Assembly: GCF_014654785.1 (NCBI RefSeq) | Contig: NZ_BNBD01000002.1 | Coordinates: 310,001 to 374,000 of the forward strand | From: Streptomyces mashuensis | Lineage (GTDB): Bacteria; Actinomycetota; Actinomycetes; Streptomycetales; Streptomycetaceae | Reading direction: 5' to 3' | DNA length: 64,000 nt | Shown here: piece after piece, positions 33,981 to 42,129 of the stretch | Layout of the letters: each line of letters starts with the position of its first letter | Position numbering within the stretch: position 1 is the first letter of the stretch | Position numbers and translations under genes: made by a program | The notes under the pieces: generated by a model | Database searches by the model: none | What the model saw: the letters and a program-made list of their open reading frames with translations, nothing else | What the model was told of the DNA's origin: nothing

Positions 33981-34418
33981 GTGGCAGGCGAGACCGTCAT
34001 CACGGTCGTCGGCAACCTGGTCGACGACCCCGAACTGCGCTTCACGCCCTCCGGCGCCGCGGTCGCAAAGTTCCGCATCGCGTCCACTCCCCGCACCTTC
34101 GACCGGCAGACCAACGAGTGGAAGGACGGCGAAAGCCTGTTCCTGACCTGCGCCGTGTGGCGGCAGGCGGCGGAGAACGTCGCCGAGTCCTTGACGCGCG
34201 GCACCCGCGTCATCGTCCAGGGCCGTCTCAAGCAGCGCTCCTACGAGGACCGCGAGGGCGTCAAGCGCACCGTGTACGAACTCGACGTCGAAGAGGTCGG
34301 CGTGAGTCTGAAGAATGCGACCGCGAAGGTGACCAGGACCGGTGGGCAGCGTCCGGCCGCCACTCCAGCAGGCCGCCCCATGGCCGACGATCAGTGGGCG
34401 ACGGAGCCGCCCTTCTGA
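33981..34418 (+). CDS. ssb: Single-stranded DNA-binding protein
   Basis: 145 residues from GTG. OB-fold landmarks: [60 protein letters not shown]. The C-terminus ends [10 protein letters not shown], the acidic tip used to recruit replication partners. Shorter than the host Ssb (~180 residues). A phage-encoded copy used in replication, yet placed away from the other replication genes and on the other strand. Confidence 0.9.
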   Translation: MAGETVITVVGNLVDDPELRFTPSGAAVAKFRIASTPRTFDRQTNEWKDGESLFLTCAVWRQAAENVAESLTRGTRVIVQGRLKQRSYEDREGVKRTVYELDVEEVGVSLKNATAKVTRTGGQRPAATPAGRPMADDQWATEPPF

Positions 34419-34435
34419 GTGTGTCCCGAAACGGG

Positions 34436-34471
34436 AACGCGCCGCGCAGGTGGTCTCCTGCGCGGCGCGTT
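34436..34471. terminator. Bidirectional terminator between ssb and membrane-protein gene
   Basis: AACGCGCCGCGCAGG and CCTGCGCGGCGCGTT pair perfectly over 15 bp around a 6-nt loop between two convergent genes. Confidence 0.85.
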
Positions 34472-34474
34472 GTG

Positions 34475-36076
34475 CTACGCGGCCGGGGCGATCCAGGCTT
34501 GCGGGAGCGCCAGCAGCTCGCCGTCTTCGCCGTTCGAGGATGCCTGCCCGCTGGAGGTAGGCGGCTCCTGGGCAGCGCCGCCGGTGGGCGGCTGTGTCTG
34601 GTCGGGGCCTGGCTCCGACGGCGGTGCCGGCGTTTCAGTGACCGGCGGGGCCGGTTCGGCCGGGGCGGGTTCGACGGGCGTCGTCGAGGGACCCTCCGGC
34701 TCGACCGGCGTCGGCTCGGGCTGAGGCGTCGGCTCGGCCTTGGACTGGGGCGTCGGCTCCGGCTCGGGCTGGGGCGTTGGCTCCGGCGTCGGCTCGGGCT
34801 TGGGCTCCTCGGGCTTCTGCGTTTGCTCGCTCTCCACTGGCTTCTGGTCCGGTGACGGATCAGGGACCGTGGCGGGCGCAGTCTCCGTCGGCTCCCCGGA
34901 CGAGCTACCTGTCGAGTTCGTCCCCGACCCCGGGTCGGTGCCCGAACTGGCTGTGGACGCACGTGTGTCCGGCCCGGTCGCGGGTGGTGGCTCAAGCCCT
35001 GCGGCGAGCGCCACGATGTCCTGCTCGCCCGGCTTCACGACGGAAGGCGACGCGTCAGGCACGCCCAAGACGGCCCGTGCCGCCAGTAAAACTGGCGCGT
35101 CGACCGTAGCGTCCTGTGGGGCGTAGAGAATCGTGTGCACGTCCTGCTCGTCGAGCCCCAGAGTGCCCAGGGTGAGAGCGGCAAGGCGAGGCGGCAACGG
35201 CTCAGCGTGACCCATCGAAGTCGCCTGATGGGCTGCACCCGCAGACTTCTTGGCCGCAGCCAGCAGTTCCCCCTCGTAGTCCTTCAGCCGCTCCTCGTCG
35301 GTACCCCACAGCACGTACCGACCTGAGAGAACCATGTTGGGGTACAGCTCCCGGGAGGCGTCCTGCATCGCCCACGTCTTCGCATATTCAGCTGTCCCGA
35401 AGATGCGCAGGCCAAGGCGTTCCTTGCCGTACGAGAACGTAAAGATGGTGGAATCCGGTCCCGTCGCGGCCTTGGTCGCCATCACCATCCCGTCGGAGTC
35501 AGTGCACTCCGCTTCCAGGTCGTCGATGGGGCTGCAACTGATCTTTCCCGCAAGGGAGAAGTCCTTGAAGTCGGGAGCTGTGAACGGCTCCGGCCCCAGG
35601 TTGCGGTTGTCCTTGGCCGCCTTGCTGCGCGCGGTGCCCCCGTCCTGGGCGCTCGCGGCAGTCGATGCCGAGTTGGCGCCCGTGACGTGCCCAAGCGCCC
35701 AAGACCCGGCAAGAGCCGGCAACAACGCCGCAGCGATAACCCACTTCTTCGCACGCCCCCTCGGGCCTGCCGGCGCAGCCGGTTCCTCCGTGTGCGGCGG
35801 CAGGTCAACAGGCGGAGCAGGCTCGGTAGGTCCCAGCAGCTCGTCGAAGTCCTTGAACTCACAGTGATCACGCACCAAGCGCTCGACCTGTTCCAAGGGC
35901 AGGTCCGGCATGGCGGCGCTGACCTGCCGCACAGCCGAGTAGAACGACTGCGGGCTCAGGAACAGGTGGCGCTCGCCGTCCATGTTGACCACGCCCACAT
36001 CTGTGAGCGGAACATCATCGTCGTGCGCGTCCGGAGCAAGGACGTGGATTTTGATGCGCGGCACGGAGGGGGTCAC
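34475..36076 (-). CDS. Single-pass membrane protein with long Pro-rich outer region
   Basis: 533 residues. A cytoplasmic ~105 residues (contains DLPLEQVERLVRDHCEFKDFDELLG), one membrane segment (WVIAAALLPALAGSWALG, about 110-128), then an outer part with a folded region (~150-330, with a probable disulfide in CSPIDDLEAEC) and a ~180-residue Pro/Glu/Thr tail with PEPTPQP repeats that could span the cell wall. It is the third gene after sigma and anti-sigma-like genes. A surface sensor or anti-sigma partner is the likely role; superinfection exclusion is an alternative. Confidence 0.62.
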   Translation of the reverse strand: MTPSVPRIKIHVLAPDAHDDDVPLTDVGVVNMDGERHLFLSPQSFYSAVRQVSAAMPDLPLEQVERLVRDHCEFKDFDELLGPTEPAPPVDLPPHTEEPAAPAGPRGRAKKWVIAAALLPALAGSWALGHVTGANSASTAASAQDGGTARSKAAKDNRNLGPEPFTAPDFKDFSLAGKISCSPIDDLEAECTDSDGMVMATKAATGPDSTIFTFSYGKERLGLRIFGTAEYAKTWAMQDASRELYPNMVLSGRYVLWGTDEERLKDYEGELLAAAKKSAGAAHQATSMGHAEPLPPRLAALTLGTLGLDEQDVHTILYAPQDATVDAPVLLAARAVLGVPDASPSVVKPGEQDIVALAAGLEPPPATGPDTRASTASSGTDPGSGTNSTGSSSGEPTETAPATVPDPSPDQKPVESEQTQKPEEPKPEPTPEPTPQPEPEPTPQSKAEPTPQPEPTPVEPEGPSTTPVEPAPAEPAPPVTETPAPPSEPGPDQTQPPTGGAAQEPPTSSGQASSNGEDGELLALPQAWIAPAA

Positions 36077-36116
36077 GGCCGCCCTTCCACACTCGGGCAG
36101 CCGGATATGGCGCTGC

Positions 36117-36506
36117 TCAACTCAGCCGGTCTCTTTCTTCACTGCTCTGCAAGATGCGCGCGATGCGGGCGGCCGTCTTCTCGGCACGCTCCGGAGTGAT
36201 GGCCTCGATGTCAGTGAGGACCAGGTGCCCGCCTCCGGGCAGGTCCATCTCCTCGCGATGGATCTCCGGCTCGTCCAAACCATCGTCGGTCCCGGCGTCA
36301 TCGCGGGTCTTCAGGGGGTTCTGGGCGTGCTCGTACGCGCGGAGCATCGCCTCCTTAGTGGCCCGCACGCGCGCAGGACTGCGTCGGTAACCGGGACGCA
36401 AGGCGCCCGCGGCCGCCAGCATCCGGCGGGTCTCCTCGTCGTGAGGGATGGGCCCGCCGTCCAGCGCCCGCTCAAGGCGCTCGCTCTGGTCAGCTCGTCG
36501 CGACAT
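36117..36506 (-). CDS. Anti-sigma-like protein
   Basis: 129 residues from ATG at 36506. SERLERALDGG...ETRRMLAAAGALRP...SPARVRATKEAML follows the helical pattern of DUF5667/anti-sigma proteins coded next to ECF sigma factors in Streptomyces. No HxxxCxxC zinc motif and no membrane segment. It overlaps the end of the sigma gene by 17 nt, showing tight coupling. Function as an anti-sigma is inferred from context and pattern. Confidence 0.55.
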   Translation of the reverse strand: MSRRADQSERLERALDGGPIPHDEETRRMLAAAGALRPGYRRSPARVRATKEAMLRAYEHAQNPLKTRDDAGTDDGLDEPEIHREEMDLPGGGHLVLTDIEAITPERAEKTAARIARILQSSEERDRLS

Positions 36507-37158
36507 GCGCCCTCGCCTCTCGTGTCTCAACCCGTGTACCGACGTATCTGTTTCTGCCCACTGCCGCTGTCAGCAGCTCCTCGATCAGTTGGGAAGACGA
36601 CTCCCCGGCCGGCATGACCTCAGCGAGCTTGCGCAGTGACCGCACCGTCAGGGTACGAACAGCACCATCCGTCTTCCCCATGATCTCCGCGGTGCGCCCA
36701 GGGCTTTCCCCGTCGAAGAACCGCAGGATCAGGACCTGCTGCTGCTGGGGTCTCAGTTTATGCAGGTGAGCGGTAACGGCTTGGGCCAGCGCACGGTTCT
36801 CCGCGTACTCCTCCGGGCTCTGGCCGACGCGTGGCCGGTCCAGTTCCAGGTGGTCGGCGTACAGCACTTCCGAGGGACGCCGCTGCACGGACCGCAGGTA
36901 GTCCAGCGCAGTGTTCTTCGTGATCGTGCGCAGCCAGGCAAGGAAGCTCGTGCCTGGCCGGTACTTGCTGACGTTTTGGGAGACCTTCAGCCAGACCTCT
37001 TGGCTCAGGTCCTCCGCAACGTGACCGTCGCGGATGTAGAACCGCACCCAGTGGTAGACGGTGTCGCTGAGCTCGTCGTACAACGCCGAGATGGCGTCGG
37101 CCCCGTCCGCCCCGCCTGCTGCGGCGCGTGTGACCAGGGCTTCCAAGATGTCAGCCAC
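36490..37158 (-). CDS. ECF-type RNA polymerase sigma factor
   Basis: 222 residues from GTG. Sigma region 2: DLSQEVWLKVSQNVSKYRPG and FLAWLRTITKNTALDYLRS. Region 4: LRPQQQQVLILRFFDGESPG and KTDGAVRTLTVRSLRKLAEV. Length and two-domain layout fit an ECF factor with a short C-terminal extension. It lies inside the prophage between ssb and excisionase, so it is part of the mobile element, not a neighbouring host gene. Candidate targets are the two matching promoter-like elements at 30733-30763 and 37678-37708. Confidence 0.85.
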   Translation of the reverse strand: MADILEALVTRAAAGGADGADAISALYDELSDTVYHWVRFYIRDGHVAEDLSQEVWLKVSQNVSKYRPGTSFLAWLRTITKNTALDYLRSVQRRPSEVLYADHLELDRPRVGQSPEEYAENRALAQAVTAHLHKLRPQQQQVLILRFFDGESPGRTAEIMGKTDGAVRTLTVRSLRKLAEVMPAGESSSQLIEELLTAAVGRNRYVGTRVETREARAHVATS

Positions 37159-37252
37159 GGCGTGTTGTCCCCCCTAGAGCGTTGTGCTGCGCTGGTCCGC
37201 TACAGCGCCGCCCTCGGGCTGCCTTCACGTTCTCCTCACAAGAGGAAGATCA

Positions 37253-37299
37253 CATTCCGTAGCGACGCGGAGGCAGCATAACCGGACACATACGGAATG
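37253..37299. promoter_or_regulatory. Inverted repeat CATTCCGTA ... TACGGAATG
   Basis: A perfect 9-bp inverted repeat with a 29-nt gap lies between the divergent sigma gene and the small HTH gene. Possible operator for a repressor controlling both. Confidence 0.5.
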
Positions 37300-37334
37300 C
37301 GCCGAACAGGCTAGCGACGCCCTGCGACGCTCGC

Positions 37335-37376
37335 TGTGATATATGGTGCGGGCACGCGCCGGGAGAGCAACCCGGC
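37335..37376 (+). promoter_or_regulatory. Promoter and AGAGCAA leader hairpin, copy d
   Basis: TGTGATATAT (37335-37344) is a likely -10 region. GCCGGG-AGAGCAA-CCCGGC (37358-37376) follows within about 14 nt, then CAGACCCGAAGCGAGAGG with the ribosome site for the GTG at 37404. Only plus-strand copy of the early leader. Confidence 0.72.
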
Positions 37377-37403
37377 GGACACAGACCCGAAGCGAGAGGA
37401 CCC

Positions 37404-37640
37404 GTGGCCATGCCCGCATGCATCAGCACCACCGACCGAACCTTGATGCTCCTCCCGTTCGAGGAGTGGATCTCCATCAGCGCAGCCGCCCAGCGCGCTG
37501 ACATCGACGAGGCCGCTGCCACCAGCGTCGTACGCGTGGGCCGCCGCCGCGGCGTCCTGTGCACCCGCGGGAAGGGGGCCGCCCAGCAAGTCAGGCGGAT
37601 CTACCCCGCCCCGCGCCGCCCCGTCACGCCCAAGCGGTAG
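37404..37640 (+). CDS. Small HTH-like lysogeny-region protein
   Basis: 78 residues from GTG behind GAGAGG. Residues ~18-65 (EWISISAAAQRADIDEAAATSV, RRGVLCTRGKG) could form a small winged helix. No known repressor family recognised, but it is the only early-leader gene in the lysogeny region and divergent from sigma, so it may be the regulator of that module. Confidence 0.55.
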   Translation: MAMPACISTTDRTLMLLPFEEWISISAAAQRADIDEAAATSVVRVGRRRGVLCTRGKGAAQQVRRIYPAPRRPVTPKR

Positions 37641-37677
37641 CGACCAGTCCGCCGGCAGACACCTTGGGCATCTCCCG

Positions 37678-37708
37678 GGTGTAACAGATTTCGCTGATCC
37701 ACGTACGT
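37678..37708 (+). promoter_or_regulatory. ECF-type promoter-like element B
   Basis: GGTGTAACAGATTTCGCT continuing to ACGTACGT. TGTAAC and CGTAC are 16 nt apart. 25 of 31 positions equal element A. About 88 nt upstream of the excisionase start. Confidence 0.6.
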
Positions 37709-37790
37709 GTCAGTGCCGGACTGAACGCAACCGGCTCCATCCGGCCGGTTCGGGCCGCCGGGGGACACGCACGAATGGACAAGGACAGCT

Positions 37791-37976
37791 ATGCCTCGCG
37801 GTGGCTCCAATGCATTGCTGAGTTTCGAGACGATCGCCGAGCGAATGGAAGTTCCAAAGCGCACCGTGCTCGACAACTACAAGAATTGGGACATCCCCAT
37901 CGTGCGCATCAGCGACAGGATCCTGCGTGTACGAGAGCGCGATTTTGAGGCATGGGTCGATGCCCGCACGGAGTGA
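37791..37976 (+). CDS. Excisionase-like DNA-binding protein
   Basis: 61 residues. FETIAERMEVPKRTVLDNYKNW and RVRERDFEAWVDAR form the MerR-like winged helix of phage excisionases/AlpA proteins. Next to and upstream of the integrase in the same direction, so it probably directs excision. 164 nt separate it from the integrase start. Confidence 0.75.
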   Translation: MPRGGSNALLSFETIAERMEVPKRTVLDNYKNWDIPIVRISDRILRVRERDFEAWVDARTE

Positions 37977-38140
37977 ATTCGAATAAGCGAGGCAGGCGCT
38001 ACTACCTCGATTAACAGGCGCATCACCGACCGCCCCGCCTCCCGCTCAGCGGCTTGACCTGCCGCGCCCCGCCCTACGTACAGTCCAACCCCCTGGCCAG
38101 GGCATCACCCAAGAACGAACGAGATCGCGAGAGGCGTCCC

Positions 38141-39385
38141 GTGGCACGCAAGCCCACTGTCAAGAAGCGGTGCGACTGCCCCGATCAAAACAGGCCCAAA
38201 AAGGGCGGATGTAAGCACAGCTGGTACTACAACCTCACGACCAGCGAAGGCAACCGCACGCGGGCCACCATTCCCGACTCGATCGGTCTGACCCAGGCCC
38301 AGGCTCAGGCAATTCTGGACAGCACTACCCCCGGCGTGGCCCCGGAACCCGTCGAAGTGAACCTGACCTTCCGGCAATGGGCCGCCGACTGGTACGGCAG
38401 GCGCCGAGTCAAGGACACCAGCCTCGAGCAGTATGAGATAGCCATCCGCAAGCACCTCAATCCACGCTGGGGAAGCCAGCGCCTGCGCAGCATCAAGAAG
38501 GCACAGGTCGAAGCCTGGGTGCAGGAGATGGAGGCCAACAAGGACATCGCCAACTCCACCGCGGAGGGTCACTGGAAGGTCTTCCAGATGATCATGAAGG
38601 ACGCGCTGCAGAACGGGAAGATCACCGTCAACCCCACCTACGAAGTCGAAGGACCCTACGTAGGGCCGTCGAAGTCGTACGTCTTCACCCCGGACGAATG
38701 CTGGGCGATCTACGACGAGTTCCCCGAGCTCTACCGCCCCATCCCGATGATCGGCTTTGGCTGCGGCGCCCGACAGGCAGAGGCGTTCGCCGTGTGCGAC
38801 GACGTCCTCGCCTCGGACGGCAAGCTCCTCACCGTCCGCCGGCAGGTGCTCAGGACGAAGGAGACCCGCCACAGGCCCACGCTCGTAGACCGTCTCAAGA
38901 CCAGCCCGCGCCTCAACACGAAGGACGTGCCAGTACCTCCGTACCTCCAGGACGCCCTGGGGGAGTACATGGAGCGCTTCCCGCCGCAGGCCACAGAGAC
39001 CGTCCTGTGGGAGCACAAGAAGAAGATCGACGACTGCAAGCGCGGCCCGGCCCGTCCACTCTTCTGGACACCGCGCGGCGGCCTTCTCAACCGGAACCAC
39101 TTCAACGACGACCTGTGGAAGCCCACCCTGCGGAAGCTGGGCATCAAGGACGAGGACGGCGACCTTCCCACCTTCCACGACCTCCGGCACACCTTCATCT
39201 CCAGGTGCCTCCAGAACGGAATCCCTGAGCACACCGTGGCCGCCTGGGTCGGCGACACCGTCGAGGAGCTGCGGCGCACGTACAGCCACCTCCTGAAGGA
39301 CCACGCCGACACGCACGGGGCAGTGGCCGCCAGCGTGACAGCGCGGCCGGCACCCTCCCCCTCTCGCGTAGGCATCGCTGCCTGA
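38141..39385 (+). CDS. int: Tyrosine recombinase (phage integrase)
   Basis: 414 residues from GTG at 38141 behind GAGAGG; the upstream in-frame start lacks a ribosome site. An N-terminal Cys/His cluster (KRCDCPDQNRPKKGGCKH) resembles an arm-binding zinc-type domain. The core-binding domain spans ~75-170 (LTFRQWAADWYG, QYEIAIRKHLNP). Catalytic residues: Arg in GCGARQAEA, H-x-L-R in FHDLRHTF, and Tyr in RRTYSHL. The Trp/His before Tyr reads WVGD. Adjacent to the right prophage end, as expected. Confidence 0.9.
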   Translation: MARKPTVKKRCDCPDQNRPKKGGCKHSWYYNLTTSEGNRTRATIPDSIGLTQAQAQAILDSTTPGVAPEPVEVNLTFRQWAADWYGRRRVKDTSLEQYEIAIRKHLNPRWGSQRLRSIKKAQVEAWVQEMEANKDIANSTAEGHWKVFQMIMKDALQNGKITVNPTYEVEGPYVGPSKSYVFTPDECWAIYDEFPELYRPIPMIGFGCGARQAEAFAVCDDVLASDGKLLTVRRQVLRTKETRHRPTLVDRLKTSPRLNTKDVPVPPYLQDALGEYMERFPPQATETVLWEHKKKIDDCKRGPARPLFWTPRGGLLNRNHFNDDLWKPTLRKLGIKDEDGDLPTFHDLRHTFISRCLQNGIPEHTVAAWVGDTVEELRRTYSHLLKDHADTHGAVAASVTARPAPSPSRVGIAA

Positions 39386-39435
39386 CGCCCTCCACGCTGT
39401 CCCCTCGCGTGAACAGCGGCAAAGGGTGGACCCCC

Positions 39436-39472
39436 AGCGGGGCTGAGGCCGAAGGTCGGCCTCAGCCCCGCT
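39436..39472 (+). terminator. Terminator after integrase
   Basis: AGCGGGGCTGAGGCC and GGCCTCAGCCCCGCT pair perfectly over 15 bp with a 7-nt loop. Confidence 0.85.
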
Positions 39473-39481
39473 GCTGCATTC

Positions 39482-39739
39482 TCATCCCCTGGCTCCGCCA
39501 CCGTTCGCCCCGCAGGCATCGGCCCCCTCGACGTCCTCCCGGCGGACGACGACCACGGGGCGGCTGGCGCCCCGGAGGGGGCGACGGGCGACATCACGCA
39601 GTCCCGCCCGCATCTCTTCGCCAGCGTGCTCCCACAGGTAGGCGCTTACCGGCGTATGGGCCCACCGGCGGCCGTCCTGCACGCACAGCGTGATCGTGCC
39701 AGGCGCTACGTCGTCGGCGGTGTGGATGTGGCGGCTCAC
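39482..39739 (-). CDS. Hypothetical protein beside the prophage end
   Basis: 85 residues from GTG at 39739 (GGTGGGGAG 4-5 nt upstream). RHIHTADDVAPGTITLCVQDG and TPVSAYLWEHAGEEMRAGL suggest a small beta-helix fold. Not recognised. It lies between integrase and the attachment region, a usual place for prophage cargo. Confidence 0.5.
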   Translation of the reverse strand: MSRHIHTADDVAPGTITLCVQDGRRWAHTPVSAYLWEHAGEEMRAGLRDVARRPLRGASRPVVVVRREDVEGADACGANGGGARG

Positions 39740-40126
39740 GAGACTCCCCACCTACTGGCAGAAGCGACGCCCCGAGGGAGCGCCGGCACGACGGGGCCAC
39801 GGTAGCGCCCCGAAGGCCGCCTACCCATGCTCCGTACCAACCCGGGCTATTGGAGAGGTACAAGGCGGAAGCGGCTTCACTGCCCGCCGAGGCATGGTGA
39901 CCACCCACCCGGATGCCCCAGGGCATCGACCATCTCCGCTGGTCCGGGACCTGTCACGGCCGTCTCCGGGCCAGCCCCGGACCGGATCTTTCGTGGCTAC
40001 TTTCATGGCTACGTACGTAGCCGCGCGGTCCCGTTTGGACCGGTGCGGAACGGGGTCTCGCCAAGCTCCCCGATCTACAAAAAAGAGCCTCTGACCAGCA
40101 CTTTCGCTGATCAGAGGCCCTAGGTG
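39740..40126. other. Right prophage end / candidate attachment region
   Basis: No gene. Contains two 12-nt direct repeats TTTC(G/A)TGGCTAC at 39989-40000 and 40001-40012, and the palindrome GGCTACGTACGTAGCC at 40007-40022, both plausible integrase arm sites. A hairpin with an A-tract (rnpB terminator) lies at 40079-40119. The exact crossover cannot be fixed because the left end of the prophage is outside the window. Confidence 0.5.
40079..40119 (-). terminator. rnpB terminator
   Basis: On the minus strand a 13-bp stem with one mismatch (GCCTCTGATCAGC / GCTGGTCAGAGGC), then CTCTTTTTTG. A T-tract terminator is unusual in Streptomyces; it directly follows rnpB. Confidence 0.7.
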
Positions 40127-40539
40127 GCGGACGAGTCGGCCTGTACGCCGGGTTCTGTCTCCCTGGTGCCTTGCGGCGCCGGGGGAGGCGGTCATCCATC
40201 TAGGCCGGCCGTTGCCGGCCGGCTCGTGCGGTCTACCCGCAGACTCGGGCGGGCAGCCCTCGGTCGTCCGCGCAGGGCCGCCGCAAGCGGTGGCCCCTCT
40301 TGACCTTGCTCCGGGTGGGGTTTACCTAGCCGTCCGGGTCACCCCGGACGCTGGTGGTCTCTTACACCACCGTTTCACCCTTACCGAGGGCCGTGAGGCC
40401 CCCGGCGGTCTGTTTTCTGTGGCACTGTCCCGCGGGTCACCCCGGGTGGGCGTTACCCACCACCCTGCCCTGTGGAGCCCGGACGTTCCTCGGGAGGGTC
40501 CTGAGACCCCCACGCGACCGCCCGGCCGGCTCGTCCGCC
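40127..40539 (-). ncRNA. rnpB: RNase P RNA, class A
   Basis: About 413 nt. The 5' GGCGGACGAG pairs with the 3' CTCGTCCGCC (helix P1). Signature stretches are present: GAGGAACGTCCGGGCTCCAC, GGGTAACGCCCACC, ACAGAAAACAGACCGCC, GGTAAGGGTGAAACGGTGG and near the 3' end AGACAGAACCCGGCGTACAG. It is the catalytic RNA that trims tRNA 5' ends. Its 3' end faces the prophage integrase; its 5' end lies 24 nt from the RNB gene stop on the same strand. Confidence 0.96.
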
Positions 40540-40562
40540 GTGTCGACCATGGTACCGGGCGC

Positions 40563-42026
40563 TCACGCCGGGACGAACCCGACCTTCTCCCGGCCCGGGT
40601 CCGCGCGCACCAGCCGCACCCGCATCCGGCGCCCCAGCGGCAGCGGCGGGCCGTCCGCCGGGCCCTCCACGTGGCCCACCACCGCCGGGCTGTACAGGTG
40701 GGCCGTGCCCGCCGTCGGGCGTGTCTCCGCCACGTCCACCACGTACGCGTCGAACACCTCCCCCACCCGGTCCCGCAGCAGCGCCGCCTCCACCAGGTCC
40801 ACGCACTCCCGCTCCGCCTCCCCCGCCCGCCGCGCGCCCCGCACCATCTCCCCCGGCAGCCCCTCCAGCGCCGCCCGTACCCACTCCGGTACCGGCGCCC
40901 CGGCCGCCGCCGCCAGGCACAGTTCGCTCGCGTACCGGTCCACCAGGCGCCGCAGCGGCGCCGTGCAGTGCGTGTACGGCGCCGCCAGCGCCGCGTGGTC
41001 CGTCTCCGCCGGGCGCGGCAGCGCCCCCGGGCGGTCCGCGTCGAACGCCACGTACCCCGCCCCCCGCAGCAGCGCCGTGCACTCCTGCAGGAACGCCGCG
41101 TGCTGCGGGTCGCCCGGGTCCAGCGCCCTGACCAGCACCCCGTACGGCATCGCCGCCGGCCACACCACCCCCAGCGCCCGCGCCACCCGCCGCAGCCGCT
41201 CCACCGCCCCCTCCGGCGCCGCCGGCAGCGTCCGCAGCACCCCCGTGCCCGCCCGCAGCATCAGCTCCGCCCCCGCCATGCCCGTCATCAGTGAGATCTG
41301 CGCGTTCCACCCCTCCACCGGCAGCGGCGACCGGTACACCGGCACGTATCTCCCGTCCCGCCGCACCACCTCCTGCTCGGGCACGTTCAGCGAGATCCCG
41401 CCCCGGTCCCGTTCCAGTTCCTCCCGCCGCATCCCCACCTCCCGCAACAGCGACAGCGGCTCCTCCGCCGTCCCCGCGTCGATCGCCCGCTGCACCCCCG
41501 CGTAGTGCAGCCGCGCCCGGCTCCGTACCACCGCCCGGCGCACGTCCGCCTCCACCACTCGCCCGTCCCCGTCCAGGTCCAGCCGCCACAGCACCGCCGG
41601 CCGGTCCCGGTCCGGCCGCAGGCTGCCCGCGTCCTCGCTGATCACGGGCGGGTGCAGCGGCACCCGCAGGTCCGGGTAGTACAACGTCACCACCCGCGCG
41701 TGCGCCTCCGCGTCCAGCGCCCCGCCCGGTGTCACGAACGCCGCCACGTCCGCGATCGCGTAGTGCACCCGGTAGCCCCCCGCCTCCCGCCGCGCCAGGA
41801 AAACCGCCTGGTCCAGGTCGAGCGACCCCGGCGGGTCGATCGTGAACAGCGGCAGGTCCGTCGCGTCGTACGCCGGCATCCGCGGGTGCCGCGCCGCGTG
41901 CTCCGCCTCCCGCAGCGCCTCCTCCGGGAACGCCACCCGTACGTGCGTCCGCTCGCGCAGCTCCCGCAGGGCCGACAGCAGCGGAGTGCGCTCCGTGTCC
42001 GTCACACGTATCGGGCGCCGGGGCAT
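40563..42026 (-). CDS. RNB-domain exoribonuclease (RNase II/R family)
   Basis: 487 residues from ATG at 42026. The RNB active-site motif is FTIDPPGSLDLDQAVFL with conserved Asp residues (DLDQA); later YPDLRVPLHPPVISEDAGSL (split) and THCTAPLRRLVDRYASELCL are also standard RNB signatures. Shorter than E. coli RNase R and lacking clear N-terminal cold-shock domains, as in many actinobacterial members. Degrades RNA 3' to 5'. Divergent from yaaA. Confidence 0.85.
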   Translation of the reverse strand: MPRRPIRVTDTERTPLLSALRELRERTHVRVAFPEEALREAEHAARHPRMPAYDATDLPLFTIDPPGSLDLDQAVFLARREAGGYRVHYAIADVAAFVTPGGALDAEAHARVVTLYYPDLRVPLHPPVISEDAGSLRPDRDRPAVLWRLDLDGDGRVVEADVRRAVVRSRARLHYAGVQRAIDAGTAEEPLSLLREVGMRREELERDRGGISLNVPEQEVVRRDGRYVPVYRSPLPVEGWNAQISLMTGMAGAELMLRAGTGVLRTLPAAPEGAVERLRRVARALGVVWPAAMPYGVLVRALDPGDPQHAAFLQECTALLRGAGYVAFDADRPGALPRPAETDHAALAAPYTHCTAPLRRLVDRYASELCLAAAAGAPVPEWVRAALEGLPGEMVRGARRAGEAERECVDLVEAALLRDRVGEVFDAYVVDVAETRPTAGTAHLYSPAVVGHVEGPADGPPLPLGRRMRVRLVRADPGREKVGFVPA

Positions 42027-42129
42027 GCCACCGAGCCTAGGCGCGGCTCCCGGCCGCAGCACGATGAGCAGTGCGGACGGGCGTTAGGGTGCCCCTGGAC
42101 CGTCGCACCACCCATTGAGGAGACCCGCC

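Noticed and set aside
40212..41505. Long plus-strand frames over rnpB and the RNB gene
   Set aside because: They cross the structured RNase P RNA and are antisense to a clear RNB protein.
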